DNA from: Phycisphaerales bacterium
GTDB taxonomy: Bacteria; Planctomycetota; Phycisphaerae; Phycisphaerales; UBA1924
Assembly (NCBI GenBank): GCA_029260495.1
Contig: JAJDDD010000009.1
Span: 728,911-792,910, forward strand
Length of the DNA stretch: 64,000 bases
Direction of reading: 5' to 3'
The notes beneath the pieces are model-generated. The model was given only the letters and a program-made list of their open reading frames with translations, was not told where the DNA came from and searched no databases. This document shows positions 1-6,844 of the stretch, piece by piece; position 1 is the stretch's first letter, and each line of letters starts with the position of its first letter. The position numbers and the translations under genes were made by a program.

Positions 1-1108
1 TCGCGCGAAGCAGACGGAAGCCTTGCCCATCGCTCATGTTGCGTGGCGCTTGCCCCAATGCTGCGGGCAACGCGCATTCATCCGCAAGCAGGCGCGGCGC
101 AGCATACACATGCGCTTCGTCAATCAGATCATGCGCGAGAAAGCCGCTAATCAGATTCGGCCCGCCTTCGAGCATGACGTTGGCAGCATTGTGCTCCCGG
201 GCCAAATGCGCGAGGAGCACGGCAGGATCGATTCTTCCTTCAGCGTTACAAGGAAACGGCAGCACATGCACGCCCGCTTCCCGCAGTTTGTCTGCGTTTT
301 CTGTGGAGAAACCAGCGCAGTGATCCGCACAAACGAGCAGCGTGGGTGTTTCTTTTGCAGTTTGCGCAAGTTGCGATTGCAAACCAAGCCGAGCGCGAGG
401 ATCGATGACAACGCGCACAGCGCCCCGGCGAATCCGGGCGACGCCTCGCGCTGTCAATAGCGGATCGTCAGCAATCGCCGTCCCGACGCCGACAATGATC
501 GCATCCACCCGAGCGCGCAGCTGGTGTACGAGCTGGCGCGATCGCCCGTTGGAAATCCATTTGGAATCGCCGGTGCGTGTCGCCACCCGGCCGTCGATTG
601 TCTGGGCCCATTTCGCTATCACCCAGGGCAGCCCGGTGTTCACTCGCCGAGCAAATGGCTCAGCGAGCGCGACGGCGTTCGGGCTTGCATCCGTAATCCG
701 CACCTTAATTCCTGCAGCCCGGAGCATCTCAGCCCCCCCGCTGCTAGCGTCGGCGGGATCGCGCCTCGCTGTGACGACGCAGCCGACTTGAGCCTTGATC
801 AGAGCCGCGGCGCAAGGCGGCGTCTTGCCAAAATGCGAGCACGGCTCCAAGGTCACCCACACCGTGGCGCCCGCGGGATTCTCACCACGACTTTCGCAGT
901 CAGCGAGCGCTTCAACTTCAGCATGGGGACCACCGAATCGGCGATGATGCCCAACTCCCAGCGTGCGGACGCGCCCGCCTTCGATCCTGCCGATGATGCA
1001 GCCAACCGGTGGATTCGGCTCAACATCACCAAGCCCGCGCCACGCCAGCCGGGCAGCCCGGTCCAGTTGTGCTCGGTCCTGTTGGCGATTGCTCGAGGGA
1101 GTGGACAC
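1..1108 (-). CDS. ribD: Riboflavin biosynthesis deaminase/reductase RibD, 3' end cut by window edge
   Basis: Bifunctional cytosolic enzyme: it deaminates the pyrimidine formed from GTP, then reduces its ribosyl side chain, two steps on the way to riboflavin. Read on the minus strand from a GTG at 1108, the protein has the zinc-deaminase signature: His62-Ala-Glu64, then Pro-Cys90-Ser-His and Pro-Pro-Cys99. The reductase half follows from about residue 155, with a typical Lys-x-Ala-x-x-x-Asp-Gly-Arg segment and an Ile-Val-Gly-x-Gly-Thr turn. The frame stays open to base 1, so the C-terminus lies outside the window. The GTG has no convincing ribosome binding site and was chosen because it gives a normal-length N-terminus. 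The gene starts 31 bases after the RNase H-like gene and is probably co-transcribed with it. The pathway partner ribH is at 43.1 kb. Confidence 0.93.
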   Translation of the reverse strand, partial: MSTPSSNRQQDRAQLDRAARLAWRGLGDVEPNPPVGCIIGRIEGGRVRTLGVGHHRRFGGPHAEVEALADCESRGENPAGATVWVTLEPCSHFGKTPPCAAALIKAQVGCVVTARRDPADASSGGAEMLRAAGIKVRITDASPNAVALAEPFARRVNTGLPWVIAKWAQTIDGRVATRTGDSKWISNGRSRQLVHQLRARVDAIIVGVGTAIADDPLLTARGVARIRRGAVRVVIDPRARLGLQSQLAQTAKETPTLLVCADHCAGFSTENADKLREAGVHVLPFPCNAEGRIDPAVLLAHLAREHNAANVMLEGGPNLISGFLAHDLIDEAHVYAAPRLLADECALPAALGQAPRNMSDGQGFRLLRA

Positions 1109-1139
1109 GCCGATAATGGTAGTGGATTGCAGGCGTTTT

Positions 1140-2198
1140 TCAGGCCTGGCGGACAATCGCCTCACGCTCCTGCGGGGAAAGAATCGAGGCGGCGTCAACC
1201 AGCCACCGCCGCGCGTCAGCGCCATAGCCAGCGGTCGGCTTGAGTTCCGGCAGGCGAGCGCCAAAGTGCTGATTGAACCTCGCCATCGCGATTTCACGCA
1301 CCAATTTGGCGGTCATCGACGCGAGGGCTGTCGGAAAATGCGAGTCATCCGCCTTGACCTGGAACAGCACAGTCATGGATTTCGGCTCCCCGTTGGCAGC
1401 CTCAGCGGCTGATTCCTGAACTCGATACAAACTCCTCGAAGTGGATTCATTAAGCGTGTGTATGTCGGCCTCCGGGAAGAGGGCGCCAAGCGCGTTGGCG
1501 TAAAAACGCCTGCCGCCCTGACGATCCACCGCAACCAGCAGACGCTCGCCACCCCATGTGGCAAACGCTTTCCGAAGGTGCGAACCGACAAGATCGAAGT
1601 TGACATCAGACTTCACGCCCTGCAGAGCGAGCTGTTCGTTAAAGCGGCGTTCGCACATCGCGATGCAGGCCAGATCCAGCGCGTCCACTCCCGCCCGTGA
1701 CGAAGCGGATCGAAGAGAGGCGGTCAGAAGCGACAGGCGGTCTGCTGGCAGGCTTTGAGGGCTTGGCAGCGCTAAGCCGCCGTAGCAGCCCTCAGCGTCC
1801 AGACAGACGCCCAGTCCCTCCATGACCTCTATATCCGTCGCAATGGTCTCGCCTCGCACGAGAGCAAGCATCGCCAGCACGCCAGGCTCAAGCCGTTCCC
1901 AGGGATGGCGAGTGGTTGAATCATTCGGGAGTTTGAGCTGCTTGGAATCCGCGATCGGAATCCGGCCGCGATCGAATCCCTTGCCCTCCCGGGTAATCGT
2001 CGGCGCGAGCAAACGCCACAGGTCCGGCGGCGTGCGTTGTTTCAATGGATCGCAGCGAACCGGCGCGCGAAAGACCGACATTCCCACACAAAGCGGGCCC
2101 AGTCGCGGGCCATATCCTGCTTCATCAATTCCGGCGTAGACGAGTGTTGACGCTGGTTCATAAGGCACAGGGCAAGCATAGGAGAACCAAACCGCCAT
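1140..2198 (-). CDS. Divergent RNase HII-like protein
   Basis: Probable ribonuclease H-fold nuclease acting on RNA in RNA/DNA hybrids. Visible RNase HII landmarks are Gly-Ile-Asp25-Glu26-Ala-Gly-Tyr-Gly-Pro near the N-terminus, Asp-Ser-Lys near residue 84, an Ala-Val-Asp225 strand, and Lys-Ala-Asp284-Asp285 followed by Ala-Ser-Met-Thr-Ala-Lys. Near the C-terminus is Pro-Thr-Ala-Gly-Tyr-Gly-x-Asp-Ala, as in RNase HII. Differences from the classical enzyme are the length (352 against about 200-260 residues), a Tyr in place of Arg in the DEAGRGP box, and long insertions between residues 40 and 220. The ATG at 2198 has no clear Shine-Dalgarno sequence. Family membership is fairly secure; activity on hybrids is inferred. 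Confidence 0.75.
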   Translation of the reverse strand: MAVWFSYACPVPYEPASTLVYAGIDEAGYGPRLGPLCVGMSVFRAPVRCDPLKQRTPPDLWRLLAPTITREGKGFDRGRIPIADSKQLKLPNDSTTRHPWERLEPGVLAMLALVRGETIATDIEVMEGLGVCLDAEGCYGGLALPSPQSLPADRLSLLTASLRSASSRAGVDALDLACIAMCERRFNEQLALQGVKSDVNFDLVGSHLRKAFATWGGERLLVAVDRQGGRRFYANALGALFPEADIHTLNESTSRSLYRVQESAAEAANGEPKSMTVLFQVKADDSHFPTALASMTAKLVREIAMARFNQHFGARLPELKPTAGYGADARRWLVDAASILSPQEREAIVRQA

Positions 2199-2239
2199 GT
2201 TGATGTTGACAGGTCTTGCACGTCGAGTTCAGTTGGCGC

Positions 2240-2275
2240 ATAAAAAAAGGTCGCCCGCGTGATGGCGGGCGGCCT
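2240..2275 (-). terminator. Rho-independent terminator
   Basis: An 11-base-pair perfect stem (arms 2248-2258 and 2265-2275, one G-T pair) is followed on the minus strand by seven T residues. It sits just after the small membrane protein gene ending at 2301 and before the RNase H-like gene, so it separates these transcription units. An A/T tract on the other side could give weak activity on the plus strand. Confidence 0.85.
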
Positions 2276-2300
2276 ATTTTTGTGATACCAGGTTTCTCGC

Positions 2301-2474
2301 TCAGCCGCCCGGTTTAATAGAGCGAGGCGAGCCAGAAAGCTCATTCGTGGTCACACCGGGCGTCCCGACATCGCTCGGTGGCGCTGGTGCGCGGGTGTTC
2401 ATGACATAAACCACCACGGCGACCAGAAGCAACACACCCGCGACGGCGAGCTTGATGAGTTTTCCTTTGTCCAC
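2301..2474 (-). CDS. Small single-span membrane protein
   Basis: No family recognised. A lysine-rich start is followed by one strongly hydrophobic segment (about residues 6-25), then a Pro-rich hydrophilic tail of about 30 residues, which suggests a single-pass inner-membrane protein with a periplasmic tail. The start is uncertain. GTG at 2474 has a GGAAAG eight bases upstream, whereas an in-frame TTG at 2492 adds six residues but lacks a binding site. The gene lies 67 bases downstream of the pseudopilin gene on the same strand and ends just before a strong terminator, so the two probably form one operon. A helper role for the pseudopilin is possible but not shown. Confidence 0.55.
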   Translation of the reverse strand: MDKGKLIKLAVAGVLLLVAVVVYVMNTRAPAPPSDVGTPGVTTNELSGSPRSIKPGG

Positions 2475-2541
2475 TGTTGTCTTTCCGTTCAAGAGGAAGG
2501 TGAATGGGACACAGATGAATCCCTGATGGCGATCTTATGCG

Positions 2542-3636
2542 TTAGCGGAAATCGCGTCCAGAAGGTCCGCCCTTCACAAACGCGAACCACGCTGGCCCTC
2601 CTCCGACGAAGTCCCAAGTGATCTCTGAAGTCACAGCCCAGTTTTCTCCATCCTCAAGAGCATCCTTATACTCTTCAGAGTTCGGATCGGGCATTTCCTG
2701 GCGAGGCCTGACGATCCGTGTGCTGCCATCCACCAACACGGCCGGCACCTGTGCGGTCAGACCAAGGTAGTAGTTGTTCTGGCGGTCCACCGTCGCCCAC
2801 ATATCCCAGAACATCACCTTCTGTGATGGGAACGCCATTTCAGAGACAGGCACCCACCGGGCCATGTTGGCCCAGCTTGCTTGCGGATCACTCCACGGAA
2901 CTCTGCCAGCCCCGCCTGTACCACCTAAAAGACCAATGCTTTTGCCCCAGAAGCTCTCATACTTGCCAGTAACATCGACGCCGTACATGCCCGCGAGCGT
3001 GTACCGATAGCTGGGGCTCAAAGCCCAGGCAAGACCTTCGTCGGCTTCACCCACGAATGCGCCTTCACTGAGCATTGGATGATTCGCGTCGACCTGCACG
3101 GTAAACTCCGTGGGCCACATAAAGCCCGGATCCGATCGGAGCGAATCAAAGTTGTCTCGCACATCCACAGCCCCGCTCCGGCCCGGAGAGGTGAAGATCT
3201 CATGCAGAAGCCCCAGCCCGGTGGCGTCGTCCAAAATATATTGTCCAAAAGCGATGTTGTACGCTTTGTAGGTGTCCTCGTGCCGCAAGGCTGTCATCAC
3301 ACCAGGAGTAGAATCCGTAGTCTCGCTCCACCCATTGTATGGATACACACCAGCCCAAGCGTATAGTCGCGCGGGGCGCATCGCACTGCCTGTTTTTGGC
3401 CCTGATGGATTTGGTCCATCGCGCCCCGCTGGAGCGTTGGGCATTCTGCTCTTGTTCTCAGCGGCATAGTTTTCCTTCATCGTGCCGTGCTCTTTGAGAT
3501 GGGTCAGATCGAGCGTCATCTGCGCCGACCGACGAACCTCACCCAGAGCGGGCATGAGGAAGCCGAGCAAGAGCGCGATGATGCTGATCACCACGAGCAA
3601 CTCGACCAACGTGAAAGCATTCCATCTCTTTGTCAT
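2542..3636 (-). CDS. Prepilin-like protein with type IV/II N-terminal methylation motif
   Basis: Exported pseudopilin-like protein. The N-terminus has a short basic leader, then Phe-Thr-Leu-Val-Glu-Leu-Leu and a hydrophobic helix to about residue 30. This is the class III signal cleaved and methylated by prepilin peptidase, with the conserved Glu at position +5 of the mature protein. The remaining roughly 330 residues have Trp/Tyr/Gly-rich composition and resemble the large family of planctomycete proteins that share only this leader. GGAGA lies upstream of the ATG at 3636. No secretion or pilus assembly genes are nearby, so the machinery must be encoded elsewhere. A long hairpin lies in the leader (see 3657-3722). 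Confidence 0.85.
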   Translation of the reverse strand: MTKRWNAFTLVELLVVISIIALLLGFLMPALGEVRRSAQMTLDLTHLKEHGTMKENYAAENKSRMPNAPAGRDGPNPSGPKTGSAMRPARLYAWAGVYPYNGWSETTDSTPGVMTALRHEDTYKAYNIAFGQYILDDATGLGLLHEIFTSPGRSGAVDVRDNFDSLRSDPGFMWPTEFTVQVDANHPMLSEGAFVGEADEGLAWALSPSYRYTLAGMYGVDVTGKYESFWGKSIGLLGGTGGAGRVPWSDPQASWANMARWVPVSEMAFPSQKVMFWDMWATVDRQNNYYLGLTAQVPAVLVDGSTRIVRPRQEMPDPNSEEYKDALEDGENWAVTSEITWDFVGGGPAWFAFVKGGPSGRDFR

Positions 3637-3656
3637 TGGGCAGTCTCCATATCAGT

Positions 3657-3722
3657 TTCGTCCGGTGGCCGGGTTGGGTCTGCAGTCTCCGGTACAACAT
3701 TGAAGCCCGGCCGGCGGACGAA
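3657..3722 (-). promoter_or_regulatory. Long imperfect hairpin in the pseudopilin gene leader
   Basis: Two 17-base arms (3657-3673 and 3706-3722) are inverted repeats with only two mismatches, separated by a 32-base loop. The inner end lies about 20 bases upstream of the pseudopilin ATG at 3636. No T-run follows, so it is not a simple terminator. It could be a cis-acting RNA element, a protein-binding site or a transcript-stabilising hairpin. I do not recognise a known riboswitch core in it. Confidence 0.5.
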
Positions 3723-3928
3723 TCCCCTCTGCCGAGCTATCTTTCAAGTTTGATCCGTCAGTATAGCGGCTTATGCCGCAATTTCGATACTTGAACTCTC
3801 GATCTATCTCTGATCATTCTCTAACCACTGAAACTCAATCCGGGCGTGTGAACCTCGCTTTGAGAGACCTAGACGCCCGATAAAACGCGCGGGAAGTCGC
3901 CGGCGTCAAGGCCGGACAACAAAGAAAA

Positions 3929-4014
3929 TGCGGCTGAGAGGAGTCGAACCTCCACGGGGTTTTACCCCCACTAGGACCTGAACCTAGCGCGTCTTCCAAT
4001 TCCGCCACAGCCGC
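3929..4014 (-). tRNA. tRNA-Leu (anticodon CAG)
   Basis: On the minus strand the seven-base acceptor arms pair perfectly. The anticodon stem-loop presents CAG between five-base-pair arms, the T arm contains GGTTCGACTCC, and a long variable arm (GGGG/CCCC stem) is present as in leucine tRNAs. The discriminator base is A and CCA is not encoded. It lies between the pseudopilin gene and the small membrane protein triplet. Confidence 0.96.
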
Positions 4015-4295
4015 AGGCAGCGAAAGGATATCGACCAAACGGCCCCTGACAAGCGACAGCAGGCACAGAAAGACACATCCGGCGGGTGTGTCGGGCGCAC
4101 TCGAAGGGTCACGAAAGGCTTCGCTCATCGCACAGACCTTCGCACCAGACGCTGCTCGGTTGCAAAAAATAGATGCGCATGGCTTCCAAACCGCACTTAG
4201 AATGAAAAAAATCAAGGTTCTTCCCGAATCAGATCTCGTCAGCAGAACCAACGCTGAATTGCGTCAACTGCTGGCCGAGGATTGGAGACAAAGCC

Positions 4296-4523
4296 ATGTT
4301 CGAGCATCTACTGACGCTGGGAGACAGCAGCGAAGTTTTCATAGCGCTGGGAGCGGGTGTGTTCGGGCTGTGGGTGCTTTGCGCGACGGTTGAGAGCATT
4401 CTCAAGACCCGGTCGCGCGAGCGGACCCGGCGGGAAATTGCCGCCTACATCGCTGAGGGGACGATTTCTCCCGAGCAAGGCGAGCGGCTCATGATGGCTG
4501 ACCCCAACAAGGATGAAAACTGA
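4296..4523 (+). CDS. Small membrane protein with REIAAY tail, paralogue 1 of 3
   Basis: A 75-residue protein of unknown function. One hydrophobic span covers about residues 14-35. A basic stretch (Ser-Arg-Glu-Arg-x-Arg) and the motif Arg-Glu-Ile-Ala-Ala-Tyr-Ile-Ala-Glu-Gly follow, and it ends in an acidic Ser-Pro-Glu-Gln-Gly-Glu-Arg-Leu-Met helix. A GGAGA lies 10 bases before the ATG. The stop overlaps the next gene's start by one base (TGATG), so the two are translationally coupled. The tail is reminiscent of SHOCT-like short C-terminal domains and of cytoplasmic tails next to PspC-type proteins, but this is resemblance only. The next two genes carry the same architecture. Confidence 0.8.
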   Translation: MFEHLLTLGDSSEVFIALGAGVFGLWVLCATVESILKTRSRERTRREIAAYIAEGTISPEQGERLMMADPNKDEN

Positions 4524-4732
4524 TGGACGATGAAATTGTCAAAATCGTTGCGATTGGCGCCGGAGCACTGGTGGCTGTATTCGCCATCTTCTTTGGGGCG
4601 ATTAAGGCCGTTTCACAGTCGAAATCCCGGGAGCGATCAAGGCGGGAAATCGCAGCCTATGTTGCTGAGGGGACCATGACGGCTGAGGAAGGGGAACGGC
4701 TCATGAAGGCGGACCCCAAGGCTGACGACTGA
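4523..4732 (+). CDS. Small membrane protein with REIAAY tail, paralogue 2 of 3
   Basis: A 69-residue paralogue of the preceding gene, with a transmembrane span at about residues 6-28. The tail again carries Ser-Arg-Glu-Arg-Ser-Arg-Arg-Glu-Ile-Ala-Ala-Tyr-Val-Ala-Glu-Gly, then Thr-Ala-Glu-Glu-Gly-Glu-Arg-Leu-Met and an acidic end. The tail is conserved far better than the membrane span, which suggests that the cytoplasmic segment is the functional part and the span an interchangeable anchor. Its start codon overlaps the stop of paralogue 1 by one base, so equimolar synthesis is likely. Function unknown. Confidence 0.8.
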   Translation: MDDEIVKIVAIGAGALVAVFAIFFGAIKAVSQSKSRERSRREIAAYVAEGTMTAEEGERLMKADPKADD

Positions 4733-4770
4733 CTCACCAAACACCCTCGTTTGAGGATGGATATCTGACA

Positions 4771-5061
4771 ATGAATGAACTCATGCACACATTCGCAGTC
4801 AAACCTGAGTTTTTGATCGGGCTTGTTCTTGGCACATTGGGAATCTTGGGCGCCGCGTACATCGTGACGATCTGTGTTCGAACATCGATCAGGGGCACAT
4901 GCGAACGCGAACAGACCAAGCGGGAGATCGCCGCTTACGTCGCTGAAGGATCGCTGACATCTGAGGACGCTGAGCGAATTCTCGCAGCGAATGGATGGAC
5001 GGGTTTTGTCGGATCATGCGGGCGCGAAGCCAAAAAATGGCGAGGCGCGCAGTCAGCCTGA
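4771..5061 (+). CDS. Small membrane protein with REIAAY tail, paralogue 3 of 3
   Basis: A 96-residue third paralogue, 38 bases after the second. The membrane span is at about residues 15-38, followed by Lys-Arg-Glu-Ile-Ala-Ala-Tyr-Val-Ala-Glu-Gly-Ser-Leu-Thr-Ser-Glu-Asp-Ala-Glu-Arg-Ile-Leu. It differs by having two extra cysteines around the span (residues 32 and 41) and a 25-residue C-terminal extension with one further Cys and several Lys/Arg. A GAGG lies 14 bases before the ATG. It probably ends the transcript; no terminator is visible before queA. Confidence 0.78.
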   Translation: MNELMHTFAVKPEFLIGLVLGTLGILGAAYIVTICVRTSIRGTCEREQTKREIAAYVAEGSLTSEDAERILAANGWTGFVGSCGREAKKWRGAQSA

Positions 5062-5177
5062 GTCTCACGTTTCCGCCTTTCCCGGATCGATCGGACGGCG
5101 CAGGCGCATTATCGCTGTATCATAAATAAACGCGGGGAATATCGAGTCGCCAGCCCGTGAGCCCCGCAGGTTGATAC

Positions 5178-6308
5178 ATGCGAACGCGTGATCTCGAATA
5201 CCACCTCCCCGAAGACCTGATCGCGATAACGCCGGCCCAGCCGCGCGACTCCGCCCGGCTCTTTGTTGTCAGCAGGTCAGATGAATCGGTTCGAGAGCAT
5301 GTTCATGTGCGCGATCTACCCGACTTTCTCAACGCGCACGATGCGCTGGTCTTCAATGCGACTCGGGTCGCTCCTGCACGGCTGACTGGCAAACGCATCG
5401 ACTCCGGCGGTGCTGTCGAAGGCCTCTTCATCGAAGAGCTCGCCGCTGTCGACAACCAACTGATCTGGAAGACCTTGCTTCGCTCCAACGGAAAACTTCG
5501 TTCCGGCTTGAAGGTCGCGCTTCACTCCGCAAATAGCGCGGTCGCTGTCACACTCACGTTAATTGAGCGTGAAGAAGCGGGATGGATCGTCGCCGCTTCT
5601 CTGGTTGGCGCTGAGGCGTTGGGGCAGTCGAACACCGACGCTCTGCTGCGACTGGTCGGCGCAACCCCCCTGCCGCCATACATTCTCCGCCGCCGGCGCG
5701 AATGTGACGCTCCGACCAGCGATGACCTCGATCAGCAGTGGTATCAAACGGTGTTTGCCCGTGATGAAGCTGAGCGCTCGGTGGCGGCGCCGACCGCCGG
5801 CCTGCACTTCACGCCTGAGTTGCTCAGTCAGATTGACGCTCGCGATGTTGAACGCCTCGAAGTCCTCCTCGATGTGGGCGAGGGCACATTCAAGCCGGTC
5901 GAAGCCGAACGCATTGAGGATCACACAATGCACATGGAGCGATTCCACGTTCCCGCACCGACGGTCAAAGCGTTCGCGATGCGCCAGGAAACGAAATCAG
6001 AAGGTCATCTTTTCGCTGTTGGCACCACGAGTGCTCGCGCCATTGAAAGCCTGCCTCGAGCAATTCCAGACCAGGCTATTCATGAAGGATTCACCGGCGA
6101 AACGACGCTGCTCATCACGCCGGGGTATCAGTGGAGCCGCGTCGAGGGATTATTGACAAACTTTCATCTGCCGCGCTCGACATTGCTCGCGATGGTCGCA
6201 GCTCTGTTTCCTGGCGGGCTGGCGCAAACTCTCGATGTCTACGAAGAAGCCATCGCGCTCCAATACCGCTTTTTCAGCTACGGCGATGCGATGCTTGTCA
6301 TGCCTTGA
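5178..6308 (+). CDS. queA: S-adenosylmethionine:tRNA ribosyltransferase-isomerase QueA
   Basis: Transfers and isomerises the ribose of S-adenosylmethionine onto 7-aminomethyl-7-deazaguanine in tRNA, giving epoxyqueuosine in the wobble position of certain tRNAs. The length of 376 residues is normal or slightly long. Typical blocks are Tyr-x-Leu-Pro-x-x-Leu-Ile-Ala at the start, Asn-Ala-Thr-Arg-Val near residue 60, Ala-Pro-Thr-Ala-Gly-Leu-His-Phe-Thr in the middle, Gly-Glu-Gly-Thr-Phe-x-Pro-Val, Val-Gly-Thr-Thr-Ser-x-Arg, and Leu-Leu-Thr-Asn-Phe-His-Leu-Pro towards the end. The ATG at 5178 follows an AGG. No other queuosine genes are in the window. Confidence 0.97.
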   Translation: MRTRDLEYHLPEDLIAITPAQPRDSARLFVVSRSDESVREHVHVRDLPDFLNAHDALVFNATRVAPARLTGKRIDSGGAVEGLFIEELAAVDNQLIWKTLLRSNGKLRSGLKVALHSANSAVAVTLTLIEREEAGWIVAASLVGAEALGQSNTDALLRLVGATPLPPYILRRRRECDAPTSDDLDQQWYQTVFARDEAERSVAAPTAGLHFTPELLSQIDARDVERLEVLLDVGEGTFKPVEAERIEDHTMHMERFHVPAPTVKAFAMRQETKSEGHLFAVGTTSARAIESLPRAIPDQAIHEGFTGETTLLITPGYQWSRVEGLLTNFHLPRSTLLAMVAALFPGGLAQTLDVYEEAIALQYRFFSYGDAMLVMP

Positions 6309-6325
6309 ATGTTGAAGAATCTCGC

Positions 6326-6544
6326 TCAGGCGAGCATGACGCGCTTATACTTAATGATCAGGCGCGTGCGTTTGTGCAGCAGCAGGCCAGCGAGTTGCTC
6401 CGTCTCGTTCTCGATCACACCGTCTTCAACAGCGCTCGCACTGAAAGAGAACGCCTGATCCCCCGCGACGCACGTCGCAACCGCGCCGCCAAGAATGCTC
6501 AAGGCCAGCATGCTTCGCCATAAACTTCTCTTGCGATTGAGCAT
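6326..6544 (-). CDS. Small putative exported protein
   Basis: A 72-residue protein with no recognised family. A basic start, a hydrophobic stretch (about residues 12-25) and a likely Ala-x-Ala-type site before residue 29 suggest a signal peptide. The remaining roughly 45 residues are mixed and end in a basic segment. AGGAG lies six bases upstream of the ATG at 6544, which supports genuine translation. It is convergent with queA, 17 bases from its stop. It could be a short secreted peptide or a degraded gene. Confidence 0.5.
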   Translation of the reverse strand: MLNRKRSLWRSMLALSILGGAVATCVAGDQAFSFSASAVEDGVIENETEQLAGLLLHKRTRLIIKYKRVMLA

Positions 6545-6844
6545 GCGTTCTCCTGGTCTTTGTTTCGCCGCGACGCATCATTGGTGGATGAGCCACAGTT
6601 GAGTCTAACACCGTTTTTTCGCGCAGCGACACTAAAATTCAAGTTCGCCGCGGTGTATTGCGCAATCGCTTCGTCCCTATAACCTCCCTTCTTCTGTTAT
6701 TCGGAACGACGTGCCTAAAACTTACATCGCAACGTCAAATAACAAAGGCGCCGTGGTCCGAAAACCACGACGCCTCTTATTTCTATACGGCGCGATCATC
6801 GCGCCTGCGTCATTCGCTCCTGGCTGACTTTTTCAGCGATGAAG
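6545..6844. other. Non-coding gap with a terminator
   Basis: About 300 bases without a credible gene. It holds the terminator at 6742-6775 and the presumed promoter of the small exported protein. Other open frames here lack binding sites and recognisable protein features. Confidence 0.5.
6742..6775 (-). terminator. Terminator after the exported dehydrogenase gene
   Basis: A 12-base stem with one mismatch (arms 6746-6757 and 6764-6775) and a six-base loop is followed on the minus strand by a T-rich tract. It lies 70 bases past the stop codon of the minus-strand gene ending at 6845. The plus-strand side is also T-rich, so it may work in both directions. Confidence 0.8.

Noticed and set aside
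3835..4251. Open frame of 138 codons on the minus strand
   Set aside because: It runs straight through tRNA-Leu and has no binding site or recognisable domain.
4088..4393. Open frame of 101 codons upstream of the small membrane protein triplet
   Set aside because: It overlaps the first triplet gene by about 100 bases in another frame, and the triplet gene has the better start signal and a paralogue.
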